A stretch of 64,000 bases of DNA from Dichetophora obliterata (taxonomy: Eukaryota > Arthropoda > Insecta > Diptera > Sciomyzidae): contig OY986436.1 in assembly GCA_963920525.1 (NCBI GenBank), positions 184,523,496 to 184,587,495 of the forward strand. Direction: 5' to 3'. Position 1 is the stretch's first letter. Each line of letters opens with the position of its first letter. This document shows positions 11,671 through 23,698 of this stretch, one piece after another. A program made the translations under genes and the position numbers. The notes beneath the pieces are model-generated. The model was given only the letters and a program-made list of their open reading frames with translations, was not told where the DNA came from and made no database searches.

Positions 11671-12199
11671 CCCATTAATGACAAAGTATAATATGTCATA
11701 CGCGATGAAAGCATTTTTCAAAAATTCTCGCAGCCACTGTAAAGCTTTTGCTTCCAACAGTGTGAGAAAGCCAAACATATGCATTTTCCATAAAAATTCA
11801 AAAATTTACTTTCAAAGCCTTTTTGTTTATGTTTACCCGCCAGTTTTAAGTGCAGTATTTCAAAGAAAAGTGAAATATTCCACTCAGGTGAGTTGTTTTT
11901 TATAAACATCAATAAAAAAGAAAATATAATTAAAAAAAAACATTAGGTTAGAGTTGAACTGCTGCACTACGCAATTAAAATTTTCCAATTTAAAATTTTT
12001 TCTAATATTTTAAGCTTTTTTTTTATTTCTTAACTTCCCTTATACGTTTATGATCTCATACGTTTGCACACTTCGCCACACCCAAATCCTTTGAATTTTT
12101 TTCTTAAACTTCAGAGTTTTCCGTCTTATATCAATACAAATTTGTGCTAAAAATTTCTAAAAATAAACTCAACGAGTTCTAGTGGTGAGCATTAATGGG
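11671..12199. mobile_element. piggyBac-type MITE flanked by TTAA
   Basis: The element starts CCCATTAATG immediately after TTAA (11667-11670) and ends CATTAATGGG immediately before TTAA (12200-12203). A TTAA target duplication with termini beginning CCC is the hallmark of the piggyBac superfamily. The 529-bp interior contains no transposase similarity, so it is non-autonomous. Confidence 0.8.
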
Positions 12200-12377
12200 T
12201 TAAGCTGCATACGCTCGCCTCAAATGAGGCTGCCCACTGGCTCACTTCGAAATTAGGTTGCTTAAACCATTTTTATTACTTGCATGTGTTGATAAGTGCA
12301 AAGTTTTAACAAATTATGTAAGCATATTTTTTAGTGATAAGTAAATTTTTTTACCATTCCAAAATTTTCTGTTTTCA

Positions 12378-14701
12378 GACAATGAGTTTTCTGAATTGTC
12401 TCATTATATTGTTGATTATGACTTTGTTTTGCTAAGTGGTGATTTCAATATCAACCTTCTGTCTAATGACTTACCAAGACAACAACTGTGTGAGAAAATA
12501 TCTTCCTTAGGATTAGCAGTTGTCAATGATACCATACCAACGCGGTTTTCTAACAACACCTCTCCTAGTCTTCTAGACTATTTTATTGTCTCTGATCCAT
12601 CCGTAATTTCGCTATTTAATCAATTATATTTTATATCTGATCACGATTTGATTTTCTGTTCTTTAAATGTCAATCTATCTCGTTTAGTTATACCTAATAC
12701 TTTCTCGTATCGCGATTTTAAGCACATTAACTGTCCATCTCTTTTTCGTGATGTATCTCTGCTATCATTTAATGATTGTTGGCTTCACACAAACATTAAT
12801 GATAAGCTTAATTCACTATTGGAGCCAATAAAATATTTGTTTGATAAACATGTCCCTTTACGTTCTTGTAGTGTTAAAAATATGTCTTGTCCTTGGTTTA
12901 CGCAACATGTTCTGAGTGCATTAAAAAAAAGAAACAAATTTAGAAATATATGGCGAAGAAATCCGTGCTCTTATAACTGGGAAGTCTATAGACTAGCGAG
13001 AAATGAGGCTGTTCTTTTAACGAGACAGGCTAAAACTCGGTATTTCTCGGCCAAACTTGACCTATCTCTTCCAACAAAAACGCTTTGGAATAACATAAAA
13101 AAACTTGGAGTGTGTAATAAAGATAACACTGACTGCACTTTAGATCCTGAAGTTCTTAATAACTTTTTTGTAGATAATGATGCTTCTTCTAATTCTAATA
13201 TTTCACCCCTATTCGGTCACTCCTTGCAACAAACTTTTAGCTTCTCTCCGGTAGTTGAACTTGATGTAGGTAATAGCATATCGAAGATTAAATCTAATGC
13301 TATTTCTGAAGATGGCATTCCCATTAAGTTTATAAAATTATTGTTGCCACACATTATTGGTCCTCTAACGCATATAATTAATTTCTGTTTTATGTCGTCT
13401 GTGTTCCCTGACTTATGGAAAGTTGCCATTGTTCTTCCTGTAGCAAAAAAGCAAAAGCCAATAAATGTCAACGATTTTAGGCCCATAAGTATATTATCGC
13501 CATTAGCTAAAGTCTGTGAGAAACTCATGGCTCAACAAATAACTAATCATTTAGTTGATAAAAATCTGCTATCCCCTTTTCAATCAGGTTTTAGGTCTGG
13601 ACACGGGTGCTCGTCCGCTGTTGTTAAGGTCATTGACGATATACGACCGTATGTCGTAAGCTTAAGCTTAGTAAGCTTAAGTATCTATTTGGTTTCTGTG
13701 ATAGTGCTGTAAATCTTATGTCCAGTTATTTGTGTAATAGGTCTCAAAAAGTTCAAGTTGGTCAATTGTCCTCAGGGTATAAATCTGTCTTAAGTGGCGT
13801 ACCACAAGGGTCTATACTTGGCCCTCTCCTATTCTCTATATTTTTAAATGACATATTCTCTGTTTGCAGTCATGCCTCTATCCATGCATATGCTGATGAT
13901 GTCCAAATTTATTTATCTAGAAGAACAGGACTGGTTGATGACTTGTGTTGCAGAATGAATGAGGACCTCAACAGCATTAATGAGTGGGCAAATAGCAATG
14001 GTCTTCTTCTAAACTCTTCCAAATCATATGTACTTCCTATCTGTAGAGGTAAAACTTGTGTTAATGATGTCCCTGATTAGTTGATTGGTCCTAACAAGCT
14101 AACCGTTGTGTCGAAAATTGTAAATCTTGGTTTCTATATTAATTCTTCGCTTTCATGTGTTGATCATGTTAATAGTATTGTCAAAAAAGTTTATTATGTA
14201 TTGCGTAATTTAAGAATGTCTGCAAGCGTGACTCCAGTTAGTATTAGGCGTAAGTTGGTTATACAACTTATTCTACCTGTGATAACCTACTCTGAGGTGG
14301 TATATAGTAAGCTTGACTCTTCCTCCCAGTTAAAACTTCAAATAGCATTTAATTACGCCACACGCTATGTGTATGGCCTTCGTAAATTTGATCACCTGTC
14401 TAGTTTCCGGAATGCAATACTTGGATGTGACTTGACTGCTTATCTCAACGCCAGAAACTGTATGTACCTTCATAAGTTAATTCATGAGAAAACACCTAGA
14501 TATCTATATGAAAAACTCCAGTTTTGTATGTCCAGAAGAAGCCATGTTTTAATAGTTCCGAGGCACAACTCGCTAATATCTTCTCAACTGTTCTTCATAA
14601 CCGCCATTAGGTTGTGGAATTCTCTACCACGAAGGCTTAGGGAAATCAGTGGGAGAGGTTCTTTTAGGCAATCTATTTTATCTTTTTTCTCTTCTCTTTA
14701 G
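12378..14701 (+). pseudogene. LINE ORF2 (endonuclease C-terminus plus reverse transcriptase), inactivated
   Basis: Reading begins NEFSELSHYIVDYDFVLLSG, with the endonuclease motif SGDFNINLL and later SDHDLIF. The RT domain follows with NDFRPISILSPLAKVCEKLM and FQSGFRSGHGCSS. Near 13650 about 40-50 codons containing the first RT catalytic block (usually LDxSKAFD) are missing, replaced by AAGCTTAAG repeats, with a frame change. RT continues with SGVPQGSILGPLLFSIF and AYADDVQIY (catalytic YADD intact). An in-frame TAG stands at 14078. The C-terminal region ends RLWNSLPRRLREI. The element cannot be active because of the internal deletion and the stop. Confidence 0.85.
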
Positions 14702-14985
14702 TAGCTTTATACTCTTGTTCTAAGTACTTTCTCTATTGATTTCTGTGTTTCACTCAGTTTATACATTATATTCTTAACTTTTAACTTATTATAGTTTTTA
14801 CGAGCATTAAGTCATTATTGTATTAAAATTAAGTTAGTTGTCTTTAAAATGAGTTGTTATTATTATAAGATTAAAGTAAGTTAATCATTTTAATGCTTTA
14901 TGTTGTACTATAAAAGAGCATAGCTCTTAGTGTACTTATATTTTCAACTATACGAATAAATTGAATTGAAATTGAAAAAAAAAAA
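12378..14985 (+). mobile_element. 5'-truncated non-LTR retrotransposon (CR1/Jockey-like)
   Basis: The element starts inside the endonuclease domain, runs through the reverse transcriptase and its C-terminal region, then a 3' UTR of about 280 bp. It ends in a short TTGAA-type simple repeat plus poly(A) (14955-14986). Plus-strand orientation means it lies antisense to the cadherin gene. The 5' truncation is typical of target-primed reverse transcription. No clear target duplication is visible. Confidence 0.85.
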
Positions 14986-15295
14986 AAAATTTTTTTTGAC
15001 ATAAAATTTTTAGAAAAAAAGCGAAATCTACGAAATTTTATTGTGATATTCTTGAAAATCCGTAGATTTACCTTATTTTGTCGCTGTTGTCTGTTTATCT
15101 GGGCACGGCTTAAATATGTGTTCAAATCCGATATTTCCGTGTAGTTGGCAACTCTGGTACCAACCTTTTTTTTCACTCGTTTGCAAATCGATACTGATTT
15201 CTTGAAATTAAATTCCAAGTCTTGGTAAGATAGAGGGGGATCGTGAAAAGAGAATAGAGCAACTTTGGTATACACATAACTCTAATAAAGTTTAA

Positions 15296-15710
15296 TGGTC
15301 CAGTTAGCCTCGCATGGCATAGCAGTGCATGTCTTAACAAGCGTCACATCGAAATCTGTTTAATAGGATTTGTGTGCATCTGATTATGCACAACATGGCA
15401 ACGCATGGCAATGCTCAGATAAAAACAGAAATGCATCTCTGACTACATAGATAAACATGGGAGATCTATTTCATTTTAATATCTGTGTATTCTTCTATGT
15501 ATTTGACGTTTTGGCAAAACAGATATGAAGTTGTAAAATTGTTTGATCAAGTGCGTGTGATTTATTAAAATAAAATCGTTGTATTCTTGTTTTTATTGTT
15601 TTATTTTGACTATATAACTAGGAGTTGCATAATCACCATTTATTTGGCTATGTGCTAGCTGCTTATCTGCGTTGCATGCGCTGCTGTGCCATGCGAGGCT
15701 AACTGGGCCA
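15296..15710. mobile_element. PIF/Harbinger-type MITE flanked by TAA
   Basis: Terminal inverted repeats of about 35 bp begin TGGTCCAGTTAGCCTCGCAT at the left and, on the complement, TGGCCCAGTTAGCCTCGCAT at the right, with about three mismatches. A 3-bp TAA lies on both sides (15293-15295 and 15711-15713), as expected for Harbinger (TWA targets). The 415-bp interior has no coding similarity. Confidence 0.78.
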
Positions 15711-15884
15711 TAAGGCTTGACCAAAAAATAAGATCCACTTATTTTTCAGCATCATATCATTCAGATGAGTTTCTTCAAACTTTTGTCAAATCATATGAAA
15801 CGTAAAACAGTGGGTTGGTCACAGCTGTAACACTCAAGCCTACTGAAGAGGATATGTAGCTATTTCTGAAACTGTCTACCTAGT

Positions 15885-15985
15885 CTGCTGTTTGATTGAC
15901 TCTATACAGAGTTGTTGAGGTTGTTGTTACCTTCTTTTATGGAGTACTTAACCTAAAGCTCTAAATTATAAACTTACAAAATCTT
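15885..15985 (+). repeat. Dispersed repeat, copy 2
   Basis: Shares GATTGACTCTATACAGAGTTG, GTTGTT, CCTTCTT and AAAGCTC in the same order as 5270-5395. Confidence 0.55.
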
Positions 15986-18244
15986 TAGAGGTCACATTTA
16001 ATTATAAATATTAAAAATTTTTATTATTAATTTAACCATTCTCAGTGAGTTTGAAAAAGCGTCCATCACCGCTGTCATTTAGGATGGGTTTCAACAAGCT
16101 TTATCATATTTATGAACTCACGTTTTTTTTCTAAATATTCTAAATGGCTTATATAAAATAAATTGTTTTTGTCCAGATTTTAAAAATATTTCCGGTCACT
16201 TAACACATTTATCAAAATTTGTTCTGTGCGCGTTTAGCTGCAACCTGTCAAACTTTGAATGCAAATGGTAACGAATTTTGTTTTTTTTTTCGTTTTTCAA
16301 GATTACATGTGAATTATTCTTTGCAGAATCCAGCCATTCATAATCCACTCGTTCAATTCATTAAATTCTGACAGTTTTGGCTGTCATGTTCTCAAATGTG
16401 ACACATCGTTTACTTGCATTACTAGCTGCTCTTTTATACGCAACTTTTGCAAATTAGTTGACTTTTTGTCGAGCTCTCTTAGTTCGAGTGACATCTTGTG
16501 TGTAGGTAGTTAGCGAGCGTTGCCAGCGTCTTGGCCTTTATTCGTTGGCTGCTTCTACTTTGTTGCAAAATCTTAGCACCACCAACGTTTCGATTCTTTC
16601 TTTTTGTTATTTGTTTTTGGTTCAACCAGCTACCGTAAGTTCAGGTAGCTTCAGTTTATGCTATCTCTTTCTAGCATGCGTTTTACATGCTTAACTAAAG
16701 CGTTCGCTTTGTTATAAAATTTATTGCCACCTCTGTAAAATTAACTGACCGACGGTTTCTTTTGAAAGTTTATGTTTTTTATTATTATAATTTTTTTGTT
16801 GTTGTTCCACTGCTAATAAAATCAACATCTTTAATGCTGGCTTCTTTATAGAGCTTCCCCCACTGTTTTTTTCTTGTTCTCAACATGTTGGCCAACTGAT
16901 CGCATTTTACGTAAACATTATTTTTAATTACATGTTTTACTCTCAAGGACATGATATAATTTATTTTGTATTAATTAAAATAAAACGCTGCTCTGCCATC
17001 TGCCGACAGTTAACGATATTTTTGTTAAATCTGCTTTTATCTGTCTGTCTGTCTGTTTGTCTGTCCGACTTGCTTGCTGCTGCTCTGTTCAGTTAACAGA
17101 TTTGTTTGTTAAATGATGATTTAAGTCAATTAATTACTTGACTTGGATGGAGAATTTCTACAACATTAACATATCGACTTTATTTCAGCGCGGAGAGCGA
17201 TGCATTTATGGAGCACTGCAGCGGATTATGACTTCGAGAACTCTGCTGTGGTTCTTACTTAATGCGTATTAAAATTTATGTTATACTGACGGGATGCTTG
17301 TTGGTGCACTTTTCCATTAAAATATACAACATTGTGAAAAGATTTGATTCGTTTGATGAAAGGAAGCTATAAAATGCTTAAATAGAAATTTTTCAAAGAA
17401 TTTATTGTTTTTGTAAAGAAGTTTTTCTCTTAGTATTAGTATCATATCAGTAATATATGCCTTAAAATGTGCATAAAAAATGTTAATGATGGCACATGGT
17501 GAAGTTCGAGCCCCGTTTGCTTTAAAGCCGTTGTTCACACCATGCCATCAGAGATGAAATATTTTTTCAATTGAATTAATATATCTGAGCGGCCTCAGAA
17601 ATTCTATTACTGAGAGAGTAAAAGTAATAACATACAGCTTCTTAAGAGTTGGCATAAGATTTATAGGTTTTGTTGGAGATAATTTAAATCATCATAAATG
17701 CCTTGGTCAAAGTTTTTTCAATGGCTGAAATGGCTAATTGATTTTCTTTTATGTGTAAAAAACTATATATGCTGCAATGTGCCCTATGTTTGCTTTTTGC
17801 GTCACATTGAAAAAGAATTTTTTTCTTTTGGAATGATTTTTATAAGCCGATAGCAGAAATTCGAAAGCTGTGCTGTTGTATGCTCATTTTGTGCTGTAAT
17901 GATACACGAAGATTTTTAAAAATGTTACTCTTATAAAATGAAGATTTTGTTGTTATCCGCTTAGACTTAATCAGGATATGCTTCTATCGGCAATTAAAAG
18001 CAGGGTTTCTTTGTATTTACACATATGTAAAAGTCAATGACCTTATATTTTTAAATAAGGTAGCGCCACTATTATATTTTTTTTTTTATTTAAAAAAATA
18101 ACATCCAAAACAATATCAGAAATAAAATAAAATATTACTTGATCTTTAGTTTTTGTTAGAGGCGGATAACTAAAAATGATATAAAACACAGAAAAGATTT
18201 TTAGAATCCATTATATAAACTTTGTTTTAATTTGCACATTAATA
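15986..18244. other. Intron sequence without recognised gene
   Basis: No coding similarity is seen. A short TCTG microsatellite lies at about 17036-17068. Confidence 0.6.
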
Positions 18245-18871
18245 CAGTAATACCCGCTTAATTGCACGAGTAAAAATTCTTACACTTTTGTTCAATTAAC
18301 CGGGAAACTCAATTAACAATATCCTGCGCAATCAAAGTGACCAGTTTCTCAATACAAAAATACTCCTTAACTGCGATTTTTCTTTAATTATATGGGGTTA
18401 CACGTAAAATTCACCCGGACCAAAATAATTTTTCATGAGTCGGTGATCACAATAATGGACATTTTGATTTTCAAATGGAAATTTCGAAGGTTTTCGTGAT
18501 ATCGGCAAAAGCGTGTTTTACGTAGTAGATAAACTCAAACCAAAATATCTCGTTATTGGTAAGTTCGAGAGTATTATCCTATATATTCCTGAAAAGGCAA
18601 TCAAATTACGCATTTAGTGACATTTTCTTTCGGTTCCCAGAAAGCCGTGAGCCACATTTTTGGGGAACAACTTAGCGGAATTTTTTCACATCGATCTTAC
18701 TCAATGGCACTAATTTTTTTGAGCAAATAACCGGGGAATTCAATAAAGCGGGAATCAATTAAATGGGAATAACACCGTACATTTCTTATGTGAGCGTAAT
18801 ATTGACACAAGTTTTCATTCATTGGAGCGGGGAAATCACTAATGTGTAATGCAATTAAGCGGGCATTACTG
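18245..18871. mobile_element. pogo/Tigger-type MITE flanked by TA
   Basis: The left end is CAGTAATACCCGCTTAATTG and the complement of the right end is CAGTAATGCCCGCTTAATTG. TA stands directly outside both ends (18243-18244 and 18872-18873). CAGT... termini with CGCTTAA..TGC resemble pogo/Tigger elements, members of the Tc1/mariner superfamily. The interior repeats degenerate versions of the terminal motif (CAATTAAC, GGGAATTCAATAAAGCGGG). No transposase is encoded. Confidence 0.75.
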
Positions 18872-18922
18872 TAAATCAAGTTAAATGGTTTTGTGCGTGT
18901 GGCCGCAGCGGCTGGTGCGTAC

Positions 18923-21100
18923 CAGAGATCTGCAACGAATTACATATTTGAATCAATGTGCCACTTCCTCAAAAATTAGTATGAATAAGATAAGTATGTT
19001 AGTTTCCAAAGTAGTACTCATAAGTAGTACTCATGTTTGAAAAAAAGTGAATCACATTTTTGAATCATGAGCCACTTACTCAAAAATGAGTATGAATTAG
19101 TATAAGTAGTTTCCAAAGTAGTACTCATATGTGGTTGATTCGAAAGAAAGTGAATCACAATTTTTTTATCATGAACCATTTACTCAAAAATGCGTATGAA
19201 TTAGTATAAGTAGCTTCCAAAGTAGTACTCATATGTGGTTGATTCGAAAAAAGTTAATCACAATTTTAAATCATGGGCGACATACTCAAATATCCGTCTC
19301 AATAAGTATAAGTAGTTTGCAAAGTAGTACTCATATCTGATTGATTCGAAAATAGTCAACCAAATAAGTATATAATGAATTAAATGTAAATATTCATATG
19401 ATTTAAAGTTGTTTGTGGTCAAGCTCATTAATATTAATAAAACAATTAAGTACTTAGAGTACTTAGAGTATTAGTAGTGGCTCAATATTCTACAAGAGTG
19501 TAATGCTGCTTGCGTATGCTGATGACATCGATATCATTGGCCATAATACGCGCGAATTCAGTGCAGCATTCTCCAGATTAGAAAAAGAGTGAAGTCGAAT
19601 GGGTCTGGCAGTGAATACTGATAAGACGAAATACTTGGTGTCAACAAACAAACAGTCTTGGAACCCACGTTACCGTTGACAATACCTCCTTCGAGGTTGT
19701 GAAGTACTTCGTTTATCTGGGATCCAGCATTAACTCAACCAACGACATCATCATTGAGATCAAACGACGAATAACTCTTGCCAACAGGTGTAACTTTGGG
19801 CTCAGTAAGCTATTGAGAAGCAGAGCCCTCTCTCGACGAACGAAAATCACGCTCTATAATTCGCTCATCATGCCAGTCCTACTTTATGCATCACAAACCT
19901 GGACGCTGAAGAGTTCAGATGAAAAGACTTTAGGAGCCTTCGAGAGAAATATTCTTCTTAAGATCTACGGACCAATCGGCGTCAATGGCGAGTACCGAAT
20001 ACGGTGGAATGATGAACTGTATGAGCTGTACGGTGACATCGACATAGTCAAGCGTAGGTCATGTTCAACGCATGAAAGACGATGCTCTTGTGAAGAAAAT
20101 ATTTGATTCGATACCCAGTGACGGTCAACGCAGAAGAGGCCGACCGCATCTTCGTTGGAAAGATTAAGTAGACGACAACCTGACGAAGCTTGGAATTTCC
20201 AACTGGCGCCAGCAAGCGAGAGATGGAAATGGCTGGCTCAAATTCTTAGATGAGGCCAAGACCGACATACGGTTGTAGCGCCAGCTAAGTGAGCAAGTAC
20301 TTAGAGTATTTGATTCGCATTTTCGATTTTGAAAAACTTTTTGATAATGAGGGTGGACCCAATAAATGTTACTTTTTACAATAAGTACATGTTATATTAG
20401 TATTAGTACATTTTTTGACTGTATAAGGGGGCATTTCGAGTCTGATGTGAGATTATAAAAAAAATTCGTCTGACGCTAAGGTGGACAACCCTAAAATTTT
20501 TTTTGTTTTTCAGTACTTTTACATGTTTGGCAGTATTAGGAAATTTTTACATTTTTTTTGGCGCTAGGGTTGACCCTAAAAATGGCTTTTTTTTGTTTAT
20601 ATTTTCGTATCACATTCGCAATCAGCGACCTTTAAATACTGTCAAAACATGCCCTCATATTAAAAAAAAAATAATACATTTGTAGGGTCCACTCTAGCGT
20701 TAAAAAAATTTTTAAAATTTTGGTATACGATTCGAAATCAGCGACCCCCTTATACTGTCAAAAATGTACTTATACTAAAAACAAGTACTTATAGTAAAAA
20801 GTATCATTTGTTGGGTCCAACCTCAATATCAAAAATTTTTTAAAATTCGAAAATGTGAATCGAATACTCTAAGTACTTAATTATTTTATTAATATTAATG
20901 AACTTGACCTCAAACAACTCTTAATCATATGAATATCTATATTTAGTTCATTATATACTAATTTGGTTCACTATTTTCGAATCAATCACATATGAGTACT
21001 ACTTTGGAAACTACTTATACTTATTCATACTCATTTTTGAGTAACTGGCTCATTATTCAAAAATGTGATTCACTTTTTTCGAATCAATCACATATCGCTG
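18923..21100. repeat. Palindromic self-similar element interrupted by a LINE
   Basis: The left arm (18923-19472) contains about four diverged tandem units of roughly 105 bp with ACTCAAAAATGAGTATGAAT and CCAAAGTAGTACTCATATG. The same motifs return in reverse complement at 20855-21095. Between them, an inner inverted repeat pairs about 20296-20500 with 20690-20880 (GGGTGGACCCAATAAATG and CATTTGTTGGGTCCAACC). Without the inserted LINE (19473-20295) the whole would form one long hairpin. The outer left end CAGAGATCTGCAACG is hAT-like, but the right end does not match it. Confidence 0.65.
19473..20295 (+). mobile_element. Truncated LINE inserted into the palindrome, with 15-bp target duplication
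   Basis: AGTACTTAGAGTATT occurs at 19458-19472 and again at 20296-20310, bracketing a 5'-truncated LINE. The coding part (about 19502-20278) starts at the RT catalytic block (AYADDIDIIG). It continues through YLGSSINSTNDI, IEIKRRITLANRCNFGLSKL, SLIMPVLLYASQTW and ELYELYGDIDIVKR. After a frameshift it ends with a C-terminal region containing RRRGRPHLRW and NWRQQARDGNGW. Several stops are present (for example KE*SRMG). This C-terminal type is common in insect LINEs; the clade is not assigned. No poly(A) tail is visible. Confidence 0.82.
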
Positions 21101-22354
21101 TGTTTCTTGAATTGAACCAAGTTTTTCAAAAGAAATATTAACCATTGTTCAAACGTTGCTCCAGTGACAGTGTTAAAGTTCTTCACCTCTAAAAAAACAC
21201 CCTAGCCAGGTTTATAGCACACTGCAACACAAAGATGTTTACACGAAAATCTTCTAATAGACCTAAAAGAAGAGTTAAAGTCTAATGACCACTTTTCCAG
21301 TTCAAGTTTTTCAGTGAATATTGGCTAAAATTTAAACTAAGGTTAAACGCTCAATATTGGTGGGCTAGGCTTTGGTTAAATTGCCATATGATCTGGACAG
21401 ATTATTTGTTTGCTTAGTTTATGCAATATTTTCCATTGCACTTGGCAATGGCCGCATTCAGCGAATTCAACTGTTGTGAACTAAAATGGTAGCGATACCT
21501 TAGTGAGCTATGTTTTTCTCTGAAAGTGTTTTTACTCTAAACGTCAGAAAACTTGTATATTTTCTAGTTTCATTATTATTATTATGTAGTTACGTTTTGA
21601 CGTTTGCAAGTGTTGCCACTTTATTTATCCCTAATCTGCATGTTTTTCAACCAACACTGGAAAACTGATTCCTTAGTTGTACTCGGATCAATTTAAATTT
21701 TGTTTAATTAATCTCAAGTTAAACAAGGTTTAAACTAGCACAGAAAAACTGACCCTAAGAGGTAGTGTGTTCGATCCGTGCAATGGGCGAAGATAATTAT
21801 TTTTAATTTTATTTTTTTTATTTATTATTTTCTTCAAATTAAAAATTTATGGTGAAGCCTTTGTTTTTTTATGATTTAGATTGATTACTATAGTAGCAGT
21901 ATATTTCTTCGAAATTATTAGCTGAACGCATTTTTAGATTGGAAGCTATAGCCCCTTTTTTTTGTGTGGGGGCTATAGCCAGGAAATTTTTATCCAATAG
22001 AAACGTCATAAATAGAAATGTTAACTATGGCTTAAAATACGTAAAAAGCGTAGACTTTAGAAATAATTTATAAATAAATAAAATAGCAGCAGTTTCTTTG
22101 CTGCCAATACATTAAATAAATTCCCTTAAGAAATGTATTTTTACTTCTTTTAATACTGAATTTATTTTTTTCATAACTGTTTTTTCATAACTGGCAGTCG
22201 GAAACAAAAAAAAAAAAAAATCCTTAAATTATATCTCAAGCAGTTCAGGGCTTAACTTAAACGCTGAAATTTGGTAACTCGATTCTAAATGTTCTTAGAA
22301 ACATTGAAACGAAAAATGTATATTAGAATTTATGTATATTTAACTTCACGAGTA
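21101..22354. other. Intron sequence, mostly unrecognised
   Basis: No coding similarity. A tRNA B-box-like string (GTGTTCGATCC) is at about 21766-21776 without a matching A box. A Helitron-like 3' end follows at 22355. Confidence 0.5.
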
Positions 22355-22374
22355 ACACCGGGTATATCAGCTAG
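22355..22374 (+). mobile_element. Helitron-like 3' terminus
   Basis: ACACCGGGTATATCAGCTAG followed by T matches the 3' ends of the elements at 27260-30641 and 48067-49008 (CGGGT..TCAGCTAG|T). No 5' TC terminus was found upstream, so the rest of this copy is truncated or eroded. Confidence 0.5.
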
Positions 22375-22387
22375 TACTACATATATT

Positions 22388-23580
22388 AAGACGGATTGAT
22401 TTGTATGGAAAAAAAAGTCAGCTCGACACCAACTCCAAATTTAGAGAGTCTCTGAAAAATTTTCGGTATTTCGGTAACTTTTTTTGGATGGGAAAAGTCC
22501 CCATCTTTTTGGTTTTGGTTCTCCTGAACCCCTGTTTTGGCCAAAAAATCATGTTTTTTGCATGTAACTTTTTTTTTCAGAAACCATACCCGAGATAAGC
22601 AAAATAATAAAGATTTTGATTGTACACAAAGTTTGGAAAAAATTTTTTGTGATTTTTGTTCGTTACTTACTCTTTTGAGACCCCCAAAAAATCGATATTT
22701 CGTCATTATCGGAAAGAGGTTTTTTTAAAACGCCTATAAAAAAATATATTTATCATAGTATTGCATGGTATTTTAGCTTATTGGAAAGGTATTGAGCTCT
22801 TCTTTGCATTGATACTACGCATAGTAAGGTTTTTACTCACACTTTATTCTGTGTTTTTCATGCCTTAGAACAAGAGTTTTCGTAAATTCACAATTTTGTA
22901 CTGGAGTACCTTCTGGTGGACACTTTATTGAAAAACGGTGGCCAGAATTTGATTTTTAGTAACCAAAACCTACTATATACCAAGATTTGTCAAAATCGAA
23001 CAGTAATTGTTACAATTAACTAATAGTTATGCCGAAAAACCCTTTGAATATAGATTTTTCATGTTTTATTGTATATTATATTTGTTTCACTAAGTGTTGG
23101 TTCAGCCACACTTACAGGTATATCAATAAAAAGAAGAGCTCAATATATTTTCAATATGCTAAAACTTATGTGAATACCATGAAAAAACATGATTTATAGG
23201 CGTTTAAAAACATCTTTCCGAAAATGACGAAATATCTTTTTTTTTGGGGTCTCAAAAGAGTTTGTAAAGAAAAACAATTTAAACATGTTTTTTAAGCCAA
23301 AATTTTTATACGATCAATATCTTTATTATTTCGCCTATATTGGGTATACATTCTGAAGAAAAAAAAGTTACATGTAAAAACATGATTTTTTAACCAAAAG
23401 ATTGTTCAGGAGGACCAAAACCACTCCATGGGGAGTTTTCCGATTCAAAAACTCGCTCTTACTTTTGAGTCGGTGTCCGGCGAAATCTAAATTTCGTTCC
23501 GGCTTAACATACTTAGATAGGTACTTATAAAAATAGCTCCAACTCAACGAAATGTATACCATCAGTATAAATTTTTTTTC
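22388..23580. mobile_element. Foldback element with about 400-bp inverted arms
   Basis: The left arm (about 22415-22840) and right arm (about 23105-23495, reversed) share, in order: a GACACCaACTC block; GGTTTTGGTTCTCCTGAAC (right arm GGTCCTCCTGAAC); AAAATCATGTTTTTTGCATG; GCAAAATAATAAAG (GCGAAATAATAAAG); CTTTTGAGACCCCCAAAAAA; TTTCGTCATT; AACGCCTATAAA; and TATTGAGCTCTTCTTT. Roughly 265 bp of loop lies between them. The arms are imperfect. The element ends about 120 bp from the cadherin exon at 23699 and has no coding capacity that I recognise. Confidence 0.75.
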
Positions 23581-23698
23581 AACACGGCATTGTACATATT
23601 TTTTTTTTTAATAAAAACGGGTGGAGCTAACGTTATTCACATCATAAGTACACATAATCATCACCTAGTAAATAGCTTATTAACTTCATTAAACTTAC

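Noticed and set aside
21740..21800. tRNA B-box-like GTGTTCGATCC, possible SINE or tRNA
   Set aside because: No A box at the right distance and no cloverleaf could be formed by eye.
22401..22728. Open frames on both strands in the foldback arm
   Set aside because: Low-complexity Phe/Leu/Lys sequence with no start context or homology; they follow from the A/T-rich repeat.
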